From contig JBGURX010000052.1 of the NCBI GenBank assembly GCA_045132235.1, forward strand, positions 24,775-88,774: DNA of 64,000 nt, in the 5' to 3' direction. The stretch is from UBA1756 sp045132235 (lineage in GTDB: Bacteria > Bacteroidota > Bacteroidia > Bacteroidales > WCHB1-69). Each line of letters begins with the position of its first letter. Within the stretch, counting starts at the first letter, position 1. Both the position numbers and the translations under genes were made by a program. Positions 43,530 to 52,771 of the stretch are shown here, piece after piece. The notes under the pieces were generated by a model. The model was not told the DNA's origin, searched no databases, and saw only the letters and a program-made list of their open reading frames with translations.

Positions 43530-45079
43530 GGTTCTGCTGTCGTTTTGCTGGTTTCTTCAGGTCGGATGACCGGATTGTCAAATATTTCGCTGATGCTCGC
43601 GGGGCGGAAAGCACTCATCCATTTGAAGTCCTTGAGGCGGCGGTCGTCGGCCGTCAGCTCTTGGTCGGGATGAAGCTTGCCGTCGGGGTCGTTGTAGAAA
43701 CGGATGGTTTGTATCTCGCTGTCTTTGAAGAAGATGGTCATCTCACTGGTCATGGTCGAGTTGACCCCGATGAGCGAACTGTCCTCCTCTTGGATGTAGT
43801 ACAGGCATTCGGCGTTTCCCACCACATCCACCCGCACGAGCTCCCGCTCATGGATTCTTCCTACAATAGTGATGCCTCTGATCTGGTTGAATTCGGTTTC
43901 ATTGAATAGCGAAGAGGCGATGAAGGCGGTGCGGCAGAGGTGCACATCGATATTGACGGAGTCGAGGATGAGGAATTTGATGGTGTCGGCGGTAAGCTGG
44001 TTTTCAGCCGACCATACCACAGGGCTATAGAACATCAGGATGATGGAGTCGTTGAGATGATAGACGAGCGAGTCGCATGCCCCCTGCATGTCGTGGCGGA
44101 AGTACTTGGCGTGGTTGTAGGCGAACATGTCGGTCGGGTTCTGGGCCGTGTCGAACAGCACACGCAAGGTGTCGGCGTGGAGGAAGAGCGAGTCGTTGCC
44201 TTCGTCGATAATCGTCAGCATACAGCTGTCGGTGCTGATGGCATACTGGCAGTCGAGGTATTCGAGGTAGTTTCCATCTACAATAAAATTCTGCACAGAA
44301 TCCACCAAATGCACATGGTTCCATCCCTGTCCGTATTTGATGTTGTTGTCGAAATAGAGGCTGTCGCCGGAGATGTGCTGGTTCTGGTTGTGCAGTTCGG
44401 CATTGCCCACCAAACTGACCAGTTCCTCTTTGGTGTCGTACCAGCCTTTGTCGGTCCATGCTTCGTTTTCGGTGGAGTAAAGGTGGGTGCGCGAGGTGAA
44501 GTGAAGCACCTCGGTGGCGGTGTTGTAGGCGGCATTGTCGCAGGTGCCGGTATAGGTTTCGTTGACAAAAAGCACGTCGTCGCTCACGTAGGCGGTCTTG
44601 CTGTCGGTGTAGTAATATCCTTTTTGGCTGGTCAGCACATTGGAGTCGCTCACCATGCGGCCGCCGCAGAGGTAGTAGCCCATCTTGGCCTCGAGGTCAT
44701 AGGTCATGCTGTCGGTGTAGAGGGTGGTGCTGTTGTCGGTGAGGCGCACATTGTAAAAGATGGAGACCACGCGGCTGTTGCCATCGTAGATAATCTCTTT
44801 CCCGTATAAGGTCACTGAGTCGTTGACATGGATTCTGACGGGGTTGCCGTAGGCGTGCAGGCGGTTTTCGTTGCGGTAGTTGTCGGCCGACTGGCAGTAG
44901 CCAACGGTCTCGCCATGCCGGAAGATGACGTGGCCGGTGTACTGGTCCACCCCGGGTCGCAGGTCCTCGTCGTATTCGAGGAGGTCGGCCTGGAAGTAAA
45001 TCTTCTGCTGGGCACGGAGCGTCGTCGCTCCATAAAATGTCAGCAGGAGAAACAGGATGGTGGCAATCCGTTGGTGCAT
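43526..45079 (-). CDS. OstA-like (LptA/LptD N-terminal) envelope protein
   Basis: Secreted protein of 517 residues with a signal peptide ending LRAQQ. The beta-rich body is made of short strands with the LptA/OstA pattern (ADLLEYDEDLRPGVDQY, RVVSIFYNVRLTDNSTTL, LYSTENEAWTDKGWYDTKEE, GDSLYFDNN), the beta-jellyroll used for LPS transport. The C-terminal half repeats it. It could be a periplasmic LPS-bridge protein (LptA-like) without the LptD barrel. Overlaps aroC by 4 bp and follows the MORN gene by 15 bp. Confidence 0.8.
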   Translation of the reverse strand: MHQRIATILFLLLTFYGATTLRAQQKIYFQADLLEYDEDLRPGVDQYTGHVIFRHGETVGYCQSADNYRNENRLHAYGNPVRIHVNDSVTLYGKEIIYDGNSRVVSIFYNVRLTDNSTTLYTDSMTYDLEAKMGYYLCGGRMVSDSNVLTSQKGYYYTDSKTAYVSDDVLFVNETYTGTCDNAAYNTATEVLHFTSRTHLYSTENEAWTDKGWYDTKEELVSLVGNAELHNQNQHISGDSLYFDNNIKYGQGWNHVHLVDSVQNFIVDGNYLEYLDCQYAISTDSCMLTIIDEGNDSLFLHADTLRVLFDTAQNPTDMFAYNHAKYFRHDMQGACDSLVYHLNDSIILMFYSPVVWSAENQLTADTIKFLILDSVNIDVHLCRTAFIASSLFNETEFNQIRGITIVGRIHERELVRVDVVGNAECLYYIQEEDSSLIGVNSTMTSEMTIFFKDSEIQTIRFYNDPDGKLHPDQELTADDRRLKDFKWMSAFRPASISEIFDNPVIRPEETSKTTAEP

Positions 45080-45094
45080 ATTGTGGGTTGTGGT

Positions 45095-45868
45095 TTATTC
45101 AGAAACTGAAATCTCTACACCGTCGATGGCCACGATGCGGTCGTTGTGGTAGGTGGTGGTCTTCACCACGTTATCATGTCCATCATACTCAATTTCATCA
45201 CCCTCTTTCATATTCTTGACATAATGGGTAACCTTCACCACCTCGCCGTTCTGGTAGGTGGTCATCGTGCCGGTGCCTTGCTGGAAGACGGCGTGGCCGA
45301 CGGGCATCTCATTTTCATCATAATAATTCCATTCTCCATCCATCATGCCATTTTTATAAAAACCTGTGCAACGCAGCGCATTCAGCCCGTTGATGGTTTC
45401 GGTCTTGCTGTACCATGCCGTATAGGCGCCTTCCGGAATGTCGTTGCGGTAATGCATTTCCGACACCTTCTTGTTGAGCTTGTCGAAGTAGGTCTGGGTG
45501 CCCTCCAACTTGTCATCCTCGTAGTAACACTCCATCTCGCGCCCGCCGACAGGGAAGTAGGTGCGCATTCTGCCATTTTTCTTTCCATCCTTCATCTCCA
45601 CATCCATCATGATCACGCCGTCCTGATTGTAGTACTCGGCGAGACCGTTCTCCTTGTTGTGCTGATAGCGCACGAGCGAACGGATTTGGCCGTTGGGATA
45701 ATATTCGCGAGCCTCTCCGTGTTTCATCTTTCCCTTGTATTCGATGCTCGACTTCAGGGCGCCGTTGGGGTAAAACTCCTCTTTGGCCTTGGTGCGGCAG
45801 GCTACAAGGGTGAGGATGAGGATGGAGAGGAGCGTCCAGAACATGGTTTTTTGCAAATTGATGTTCAT
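45095..45868 (-). CDS. MORN-repeat-variant lipoprotein (YwqK-like)
   Basis: Lipoprotein of 257 residues with lipobox LVAC (about residue 24). At least six MORN_2-type repeats follow: EEFYPNGALKSSIEYKGK, REYYPNGQIRSLVRYQHNK, AEYYNQDGVIMMDVEMKDGK, RTYFPVGGREMECYYEDDK and later NYYDENEMPVGHAVFQ. Each has the pattern Y-x-x-G-x-hydrophobic. Often annotated as YwqK-family toxin-antitoxin partner, but no toxin lies here. Function unknown; it sits between the RND pump and the OstA-like gene. Confidence 0.85.
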   Translation of the reverse strand: MNINLQKTMFWTLLSILILTLVACRTKAKEEFYPNGALKSSIEYKGKMKHGEAREYYPNGQIRSLVRYQHNKENGLAEYYNQDGVIMMDVEMKDGKKNGRMRTYFPVGGREMECYYEDDKLEGTQTYFDKLNKKVSEMHYRNDIPEGAYTAWYSKTETINGLNALRCTGFYKNGMMDGEWNYYDENEMPVGHAVFQQGTGTMTTYQNGEVVKVTHYVKNMKEGDEIEYDGHDNVVKTTTYHNDRIVAIDGVEISVSE

Positions 45869-45883
45869 ACGGGAGATGATGGG

Positions 45884-48800
45884 TTATGATAAGGTGATGT
45901 TTTGATTTTTCATTTTCCGATTCTTGCGCCATTCGCCGAAGCTGGCGAAACAGCTGTAGAGAATCGGGATGAGCACGAGGGTGACGAGGGTGGAGACCGA
46001 AAGACCCCATGCCACGGTCATACCCAGCGAGCGCCACATCTCGGCACCTTCGCCGGTGCCCACCGCCATCGGAATCATGCCGAGCACGGTGGTGAGGGTG
46101 GTCATCAGAATCGGGCGCAGACGCGACTTGCCGGCCGTCACCACTGCATCGCGGATGGTCATGCCGCGCTCGCGGCAGAGGATGGTGTAGTCAATCAGCA
46201 CGATACCGTTCTTCACCACAATACCTATCAGCATCAACAAGCCCACCAGTGCCATCACACCCAGCGGGGTGTTGGTGACCGCCAAGCCGATGAACACGCC
46301 TGTGAAGGCGAAGGGGATGGAGAACATGATGACGAAGGGGTAGGTGAACGACTCGAACTGCGCGGCCATCACGATGTACACTAACAACACGATCAACACC
46401 ATCAGGGTCTTCATGTCGGCGAAAGCCTCCTGCTGGTCTTCCCACGAGCCGCCGATGTTGTAGGTCATCTCGCCGGGGATGTCCATCTGGTTGAGCTGCT
46501 GCTGTGCGCCTTCCACCACCTCACTGAGCACGCCGTCCTTGCCGACCACGCACGACACTTTGATCATACGCTCGCGGTTTTTACGCTCGATGGTCGGCGG
46601 GGTGAAGGTCTCCTCGATGGTGGCCAGCTCCTTGAGACGGATGCCGCTGCCGCCCGTGAGGGGATAGATGAGGATGTTCTCCACATCCTCGATGCTTTGC
46701 CGACGGCTCTGTAAGTTCCTAACGCGGATGTTGTACTCGTCGCCCTCCTCACGGTAGTAAGAGGCGATGTTGCCGTTGAAGGTGTTGCGCACGTAGGTGG
46801 CTGCCGTGGTCAGGTTGAGACCGTGCTCCGCCAACCTTTGACGGTCGAAGTTGATGTGCAGTTCGGGTACATATTCTGTACGGCTGATGTTGACTTCAGA
46901 GCAGCCTTTCACCTTGCGCATCCGTTCCGCCAGTTCTGCCGCCACCTTGTCGGAGGTCTCGAAATCGTAGCAGTACAGCTCGATGTCCACCGAGTTCTGT
47001 CCGCCCATGCCGCCGCTTCCCACGGTCACGTTGTACTTGTACAGCTCTTCGTATTCGTTGAGGTCGGCACGCACTTGGTCGGCAATCTGAGTGATGGAAC
47101 GCTCGCGCTCGGTTTTGTTCTTGAAGCGCATGTTGAATTTCACGATGTTGGAACCGGTCTCCGACATGATGCCGAAGGAGTTGTCATCGTCGGGCTGGCC
47201 TACCGAGAAGTTGCACATCAGCAGCTCGGGGTACTCCTTCTTCATGTGTTCGGCGAAGCGAAGACCGAAGTCGCGCGAGTTCTCCATGCGGGTGCCGACG
47301 GGCAGTTTCACCGTGGCCGACAGACGACCCATATCCTGTGTGGGGAAGAACTCCGTGGGGATGACTTTCAGCAAGGTCATGCTGCCGCCAAAGAGGAGGA
47401 GTGCCACAAGGATGACGATGATACGGTGCGACACGCACCAGCCGAGGAAGCGGCTGTACAGCTTGTCGAGGCCGTTGAGCGTCCATTCGACGGGCTTGTA
47501 GATGGTGCCGAACACCTTGCCGCGGCTCGGGTTGGTCTTCAGCATCAGCGAGCAGAGCATCGGGGTGAGCGACAATGCCGCGAGGGTGGACACCGAGCAG
47601 ACGATGGCCACAATCCAGCCCAGCTGCTTGAACAGGATACCGGCCTGCCCTTCGAGGAAGGTCAGCGGGATGAACACAGCGAGAAGCACAAGGGTGGTGG
47701 CGATGACCGACAGCGACACCTCGCTGGTGGCAAACACGGCCGCCGCCTTGGGCTTGGTGCCTCGCTCAATATGGGTGGTGATGTTCTCCAATACCACAAT
47801 GGCGTCGTCCACCACCATACCGATGGCGATACTCAGGGAGGAGAGCGAGATGATGTTGAGCGAATTGCCGGTGAGGCGCAGGTAGATGAAGGCGGCCACG
47901 AGCGACACGGGGATGACGATGGCCACGATGAAGGTGGCGCGCCACCGTCCGAGGAAGAACAGCACCACGACGACCACCAGCACGAGGATGATGAAGATGG
48001 TGCTCTTCAAGCTGTCGATGGTGTTGACAATGCTTTCGGAGGTGTTGGCGATGATACCGATTTCAATGTCCGACGGGAGAGTTTTCTGCAATTCGGGCAG
48101 CAGGGCCATCACCTTGTTGGAAATCTCCACCGAGTTGGCGCCCGACTGCTTCTGCACGATGATCATGGCACCGCGGTTGCCGTTGTTGTACACCTCCTGC
48201 AGACGCTCCTGCACGGTGTCGATCACCTGAGCAACATCACGCAGATAGACGCTCTTGGTGGTGCCGTCGCCGGCCACCACGATGTCGTTGAGCTGGTCGG
48301 CATTGTCGAACTCGCCCTGCACACGCATCGAGTAGGTCTCCGAACCGATGTCCATCGAGCCTAACGGCAGGTTGCGGTTCTCGGCGGCGATTTTCTGGGC
48401 GATGCCGGCGACGGTGAGGTTGAACTCGTCAAGCTTGTCGGGGTCGCAGTAGATGGCGATCTCACGCTTCGGTGCACCCGAGATGGACACTGTGCCCACG
48501 CCCTTGATACGGCTGATGGGCTGCGACACGCGCTCGTCCAGAATCTTGTACAGGGCGTTGGTGCTTTCGTCCGACTTCACCGACAGCATCAGGATGGGGA
48601 TGTCCTCCATGCTGAATTTGAACAGGAAAGGCAGGTTGCAGCCGTCGGGCAGCTGCGAGTTCATCATGTCGAGCTTGTCGCGCACGTCGTTGGTCGCCTT
48701 GTCGATGTCGATGCCATACTCGTATTCCAGCGTCACGATGGAGTAGTTCTCCTTCGACTGGGAGGTCATCTCCTTCAAGTCTTCCACACTGTTGAGCACG

Positions 48801-49006
48801 TTCTCGATGGGCTTGGTGACGTTGTTCTCGATATCGGCGGCGCTGGCGCCGGCATACACCGTGAACACCATGATGTGGTTGGAACCCATGTCAGGGAAAA
48901 GGTCGATGGGCAGCTTCATGACCGAATAGACACCGAGGATGGCGATGGCCACATACACAAGGGCGGTCATGATAGGTTTTTTTACTGCATTCTGATATAG
49001 ACTCAT
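45884..49006 (-). CDS. RND efflux pump inner-membrane transporter (HAE-1 type)
   Basis: AcrB-like proton-driven drug or solute exporter, 1040 residues from the ATG at 49006 (a GTG at 49033 also exists). N-terminal helix MSLYQNAVKKPIMTALVYVA, pore domains, TM4 Asp pair in AIGMVVDDAIVVLENI, and the GxxSL and PLGVMALVGLLMLIGIVVKN region before the last helices. Twelve helices with two large loops. It has no adaptor or TolC gene beside it; both are at 24447-26854. First gene of an operon running to the glycosyltransferase, with a 19-bp dyad in its leader. Substrate not predictable. Confidence 0.95.
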   Translation of the reverse strand: MSLYQNAVKKPIMTALVYVAIAILGVYSVMKLPIDLFPDMGSNHIMVFTVYAGASAADIENNVTKPIENVLNSVEDLKEMTSQSKENYSIVTLEYEYGIDIDKATNDVRDKLDMMNSQLPDGCNLPFLFKFSMEDIPILMLSVKSDESTNALYKILDERVSQPISRIKGVGTVSISGAPKREIAIYCDPDKLDEFNLTVAGIAQKIAAENRNLPLGSMDIGSETYSMRVQGEFDNADQLNDIVVAGDGTTKSVYLRDVAQVIDTVQERLQEVYNNGNRGAMIIVQKQSGANSVEISNKVMALLPELQKTLPSDIEIGIIANTSESIVNTIDSLKSTIFIILVLVVVVVLFFLGRWRATFIVAIVIPVSLVAAFIYLRLTGNSLNIISLSSLSIAIGMVVDDAIVVLENITTHIERGTKPKAAAVFATSEVSLSVIATTLVLLAVFIPLTFLEGQAGILFKQLGWIVAIVCSVSTLAALSLTPMLCSLMLKTNPSRGKVFGTIYKPVEWTLNGLDKLYSRFLGWCVSHRIIVILVALLLFGGSMTLLKVIPTEFFPTQDMGRLSATVKLPVGTRMENSRDFGLRFAEHMKKEYPELLMCNFSVGQPDDDNSFGIMSETGSNIVKFNMRFKNKTERERSITQIADQVRADLNEYEELYKYNVTVGSGGMGGQNSVDIELYCYDFETSDKVAAELAERMRKVKGCSEVNISRTEYVPELHINFDRQRLAEHGLNLTTAATYVRNTFNGNIASYYREEGDEYNIRVRNLQSRRQSIEDVENILIYPLTGGSGIRLKELATIEETFTPPTIERKNRERMIKVSCVVGKDGVLSEVVEGAQQQLNQMDIPGEMTYNIGGSWEDQQEAFADMKTLMVLIVLLVYIVMAAQFESFTYPFVIMFSIPFAFTGVFIGLAVTNTPLGVMALVGLLMLIGIVVKNGIVLIDYTILCRERGMTIRDAVVTAGKSRLRPILMTTLTTVLGMIPMAVGTGEGAEMWRSLGMTVAWGLSVSTLVTLVLIPILYSCFASFGEWRKNRKMKNQNITLS

Positions 49007-49052
49007 ATCGCTTTGTTTTAGTATATAATTCACTTACTAGCAATAAATTAAA

Positions 49053-49071
49053 ATTCATTGCAGCAATGAAT
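49053..49071. promoter_or_regulatory. 19-bp perfect dyad in RND operon leader
   Basis: ATTCATTGC, one A, then GCAATGAAT: a perfect inverted repeat 33 bp downstream of the promoter box and 47 bp above the ATG. Candidate operator or leader hairpin. Confidence 0.55.
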
Positions 49072-49103
49072 GGCAGATTGGGAAAGGCATAATTTTCCCG
49101 CTG

Positions 49104-49111
49104 CAAAGATA
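49104..49111 (-). promoter_or_regulatory. -7 promoter element of RND operon
   Basis: Minus strand TATCTTTG, 98 bp before the ATG at 49006. Confidence 0.6.
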
Positions 49112-49138
49112 CAATTTTCTTTCTTTACATTCAGCACA

Positions 49139-49777
49139 TTATTTTGTGCAAAATGAAGGTTTGGATTTGCGGTTGGGACGGGGAGTGCGGGAGGGGTCGC
49201 CAGAGCGTTTTTCCACCGAAAAACCGAACTTTCCGATGATTTTCCCCAAGTCGTAATAATGACCGTTGGAATAGGACACGAGGTTGGCACGCTCCAAGTG
49301 CATCGCGCCGGTCTTCTTGTCGAAAAGTCTCTCGTCGGCGTGCACCGCCACGATTTCAGCCATGAACATGTCGTGCGAGCCGAGCGGAATCACCTGCTTC
49401 ACCACGCACTCGATATTGACGGGGGCTTCGTGAATCATCGGGGCCTTCACCATGCTGCCGCGCACGGGCGTGAGGCCGGTCTCGATGAACTTGTTGTATT
49501 TGTCGCCCGACCGCACGCCACACCAGTCGGTGCGTTCCGCCAACTCATTGGAAACGAGGTTGATGACAAACTCCTGATTTTTCTTGATGATGGGGTGGGA
49601 GTGCCGGTTGGGACGCACGGAGATGTAGCACATCGGAGGGTCGCTGCACAGGGTGCCGCACCATGCGATGGTGATGATGTTGTATTCGTCGGGCGTTTCG
49701 CCGCAGCTCACCATCACCACGGGGGTGGGGTTGAGCATGTTGCCGGGTTTCAGCTGTCGTTTGTTGAGTTTATTCAT
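49139..49777 (-). CDS. Flavin reductase family protein
   Basis: FMN-binding split-barrel protein, 212 residues from the ATG at 49777. This start overlaps the nadK stop (ATGAATAA), typical of coupled translation; a longer in-frame extension would lie inside nadK. TPVVMVSCGETPDEYN, ITIAWCGTLCSDPPMCYISV, RHSHPIIKKNQEFVINL and the TGLTPVRG loop are typical of the flavin reductase-like FMN domain. A basic tail (about 195-212) is unusual. It may reduce flavin with NADPH supplied by NadK chemistry; substrate unknown. Confidence 0.87.
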   Translation of the reverse strand: MNKLNKRQLKPGNMLNPTPVVMVSCGETPDEYNIITIAWCGTLCSDPPMCYISVRPNRHSHPIIKKNQEFVINLVSNELAERTDWCGVRSGDKYNKFIETGLTPVRGSMVKAPMIHEAPVNIECVVKQVIPLGSHDMFMAEIVAVHADERLFDKKTGAMHLERANLVSYSNGHYYDLGKIIGKFGFSVEKRSGDPSRTPRPNRKSKPSFCTK

Positions 49778-50660
49778 CGTTGGAGAAGTTGCGTTTGTCG
49801 AGCCCCCATAGCAGTTTCTCACGGATCACGGAGTAGAAGCCGGCGTTGGGGAGGCGGATGGTTTGGATGGTGTAGGGAGCGCGGCTCACGGTGAGGGTGA
49901 CGGTGTCGTCCATCGTCAGGCGGTGTGAATCCACGGAGAGGATAAAGCGGTGGGAACGACTCTCTACTCTGATTTTCAATTCATTGTCGGTGGGAAGGAC
50001 GATGGGCCGCACGGTGAGACTGTGGGAAGCGATGGGGGTGAGCACCATCACGTTGGCGGAGGGTACGAGGATGGGGCCGCCGCAACTCAGCGAGTAGGCG
50101 GTGGAGCCGGTGGGGGTGGCCACGATGAGGCCGTCGCCCCAGTAGGTGTTCAGCCGCTCGCCGTTGGCCTCCACATGCACCGCGTTGATGGAGTCGCCGT
50201 GCGGGTGGATGGAGATGTCGTTGAGGGCGAAACCAGCGGGCAGTGTCGCACCATTGTCGCTGGTGATTTGCAGCAAACTTCTTTTTTCAATTTGATAATC
50301 AGAATTTTGCAAAAAGTCGAAAGCCTCTTTGTAGTTGCTGCGGTTTACATTGGTGAGGAAGCCGATACGGCCGGTGTTGATGCCCAGAATCGGCATTCCG
50401 GTGTCGCCCACAAGGTTGGCGGCATCAATGAAAGTGCCGTCGCCGCCGATGGAGAAGAGGAAGTCGGGGTGCAGTGCCGCCAACTCCTGCTGGTTTTTGA
50501 AAATGCTTGATATATAATTTACTATATCTTTTTCAAGACAATCGGTCAAGGAGTGAAAGGCCGTTACCGTCACTCCTTTTTCGTGCAGGAAACGGATGGC
50601 TTCGGAGAGAAAAATGGTGCCTTCGTGGGTGGCGGGCCGGCTATAGATGGCTATGAACAT
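49770..50660 (-). CDS. nadK: NAD kinase
   Basis: Phosphorylates NAD to NADP, 296 residues. The GGDGT motif (FLFSIGGDGTFIDAAN) and MPILGINTGRIGFLTNV, NDISIHPHG, and the Gly-rich DGLIVATPTGSTAYSLSCGGP segment are all present. N-terminal segment MFIAIYSRPATHEG is a standard Bacteroidetes NadK start. First gene of a two-gene operon with the flavin reductase. Confidence 0.96.
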   Translation of the reverse strand: MFIAIYSRPATHEGTIFLSEAIRFLHEKGVTVTAFHSLTDCLEKDIVNYISSIFKNQQELAALHPDFLFSIGGDGTFIDAANLVGDTGMPILGINTGRIGFLTNVNRSNYKEAFDFLQNSDYQIEKRSLLQITSDNGATLPAGFALNDISIHPHGDSINAVHVEANGERLNTYWGDGLIVATPTGSTAYSLSCGGPILVPSANVMVLTPIASHSLTVRPIVLPTDNELKIRVESRSHRFILSVDSHRLTMDDTVTLTVSRAPYTIQTIRLPNAGFYSVIREKLLWGLDKRNFSNDE

Positions 50661-50712
50661 AACGTTGATTAAAAAATGGCTGCAAAAAACAATAGCTGGT
50701 TTTTATGTAGAA

Positions 50713-51642
50713 TTAATTTTTCACCACCTTCTGTACGCCTATCACATTTCCGTTGTCCACTAATTTGATGAGGTAAACTCCTGTTGCATAGGCTGACAGG
50801 TCAATACGATTTTTTTCGCCGTTACCGTGCATAACATCTATCAGCTGGCCATAGATGTCGAATACTTGGATTTCGAGTGACGTGGAAAAAGTCCCGGGCG
50901 TCAGTTGGATGGATACAGTGCCACTGGTGGGATTGGGATAAAGGATGATACTTTCGCCATCGACGGTTTCTGCCGATTCGGGTATGGCATCAGGCGAAGA
51001 ACATAATGAGTGAATACAAATATTGTCCACTGCGGCTGGAAGCGTCCCTTCATCCATATTGTCATTGTGCCAGAAGAAGTACAAGCGTATGTTATGCTCT
51101 GAATAGTTGATTGAATCATTCGCATCAATGGGAAGAGAGGTTTCAAAGTGCTGCCATGTATTTGACCTTGAGAATCTGTAATTGCCAGTAAGGGGATTCG
51201 TAAGACGTTTTAATCCGGAAGGGCTCCCGAAATCGCCTGCGGTTACACTGATGGGATAGCCGATGTAAACATACATGAAGTCAAGGTTCTCCGTCGCGGT
51301 TTCCCCATAGCATCTCCAGTCGAAACTGAAAACAAACCCTTCGTCGCAATTGGGGAATTTGACATCCTTGTATGCCCAAACATTTGACTGCTGGTCGGTG
51401 AAACTGGAGTATTCGTTGGGCGGTGTGGAAGAGGATGGGGAATTGGAGATGTACAGAGAGTAACCGTCGTTCGCGGCTGTGCCGAATACCCATTGATTGG
51501 TCTGAGAACCATTGACTAATGTCCAAGTGTTGCGGTCGTCAATGGTCTCAAGGTCGCTACAATCAACTATGGTAGTCTGTGCAAATACCATAACGCTACT
51601 GATTAGCAATGCAAAAATCAGTACGAAAAGTTTCTTTTTCAT
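50713..51642 (-). CDS. T9SS type A secreted protein
   Basis: Secreted protein of 309 residues with a signal peptide ending MVFAQ. The middle is a beta-jellyroll of MAM/CBM-like form: WTLVNGSQTNQWVFGTAAND, SNVWAYKDVKFPNCDEGFVF, FSFDWRCYGETATENLDF, SEHNIRLYFFWHNDN. The last 75 residues hold the type A sorting domain: ILYPNPTSGTVSIQL, IQVFDIYGQLIDVM, LSAYATGVYLIKL. It should be exported by the type IX system. Ligand or enzyme function unknown. Confidence 0.87.
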   Translation of the reverse strand: MKKKLFVLIFALLISSVMVFAQTTIVDCSDLETIDDRNTWTLVNGSQTNQWVFGTAANDGYSLYISNSPSSSTPPNEYSSFTDQQSNVWAYKDVKFPNCDEGFVFSFDWRCYGETATENLDFMYVYIGYPISVTAGDFGSPSGLKRLTNPLTGNYRFSRSNTWQHFETSLPIDANDSINYSEHNIRLYFFWHNDNMDEGTLPAAVDNICIHSLCSSPDAIPESAETVDGESIILYPNPTSGTVSIQLTPGTFSTSLEIQVFDIYGQLIDVMHGNGEKNRIDLSAYATGVYLIKLVDNGNVIGVQKVVKN

Positions 51643-51673
51643 AATATGTTAAGGTGGTTTTGTCCTTCACCTT

Positions 51674-52747
51674 TTATTCGTACTCCTTCACCTCGATGCT
51701 GCCGTCGAGGATCATGCGGGCGTTCATCGCCATGGAGGCCATTTCGTCCTCGCCGGGATATACGGCTACGGGGGCGATCCACTCCACGTGGCGCTTGATG
51801 TGTCCGACGATGGGCTTGCCGTAGGCGATGCCGCCGGTGAGCAGGATGGCGTCCACCTTGCCCTCGAGCACTGCGGCGTTGCCGGCAATCTGCTTGCCGA
51901 TCTGGTAGGCCATGGCGCGCTCGATGAGGTCGGCGTACTTGTCGCCGGCGAGGGCGCGTTTCTCCACCTCGTAGGCGTCGTTGGTGCCGAGGTACGACAC
52001 GAGGCCGCCCTTGCCCACGATCACCTTGCGCATCTCTTCGAAGGTGTATTTGCCGCTGTAGCAGGCCTTGATGACCTGGTCCATCGGGAGGGTTCCGGAG
52101 CGTTCGGGAGAGAACGGTCCTTCGCCTTCGAGGGCCTGGTTCACGTCCACGACGCGGCCTTTGCGGTGTGCGCCCACGCTGATGCCGCCGCCCATGTGGG
52201 CCACGATCAGGTTGAGCTCTTCATATTTCTTGCCGATGGATTTGGCATAGATGCGGGCGATGGCCTTCTGGTTGAGGGCGTGGAAGATGGAGAGGCGCTC
52301 AAAATCCTTGTGCCCGGAAATACGGGCGATGTCGTCCATCTCGTCCACGATGACGGGGTCGGCGATGTAGGCGGCTTCCAGACCGATCATCTTGGCCACG
52401 CTGTCGGCGATGAGACCGCCGAGGTTGCAGGCATGCACGCCGTTGTAGCCTTCCAAAAGGTGTTTCTTCATCAGGTCGTTGACGCGATATACGCCGGAGG
52501 TGAGCGGCTTGATGAGTCCGCCGCGGCCCATCACGATGGCGATTTCGTCAAGGCTGACATTCTGGTTCTTCAGTTCTTCCAGAACGAAATTCTTGCGGTA
52601 GTCGTACTGGTCGGCGAGGGCTGCGAACTTCGACAGCTCTTCGACGGAGTGCTTGATGTTGGTGGTGAAGATGTTCTTTTCGCCTTCGAAGACGGAAATT
52701 TTAGTGGAGGTTGCCCCTGGGTTGATGGCAAGAATTTTATTTCTCAT
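51674..52747 (-). CDS. buk: Butyrate kinase
   Basis: Acetate and butyrate kinase family (ASKHA fold), 357 residues. LAINPGATSTKISVFEG (6-22) is the first phosphate loop; VMGRGGLIKPL, PVIVDEMDDIARISGHKD, FHALNQKA, IVAHMGGGISVGAHRKGR and the second phosphate loop LLTGGIAYG follow. Makes butyrate and ATP from butyryl phosphate. Phosphotransbutyrylase (ptb), usually adjacent, is not here. Fits the lysine-to-butyrate scheme. Branched-chain acyl kinase activity is possible. Confidence 0.95.
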   Translation of the reverse strand: MRNKILAINPGATSTKISVFEGEKNIFTTNIKHSVEELSKFAALADQYDYRKNFVLEELKNQNVSLDEIAIVMGRGGLIKPLTSGVYRVNDLMKKHLLEGYNGVHACNLGGLIADSVAKMIGLEAAYIADPVIVDEMDDIARISGHKDFERLSIFHALNQKAIARIYAKSIGKKYEELNLIVAHMGGGISVGAHRKGRVVDVNQALEGEGPFSPERSGTLPMDQVIKACYSGKYTFEEMRKVIVGKGGLVSYLGTNDAYEVEKRALAGDKYADLIERAMAYQIGKQIAGNAAVLEGKVDAILLTGGIAYGKPIVGHIKRHVEWIAPVAVYPGEDEMASMAMNARMILDGSIEVKEYE

Positions 52748-52771
52748 TATTAAAAACAGGTTTAATGGTGA

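Noticed and set aside
45095..45868. Toxin-antitoxin pair (YwqK name)
   Set aside because: Only the MORN repeats are shared; no toxin gene is adjacent.
46823..48364. Long plus-strand frame opposite the RND pump
   Set aside because: His-, Asp- and Gly-rich composition typical of antisense frames; the pump on the minus strand is complete.
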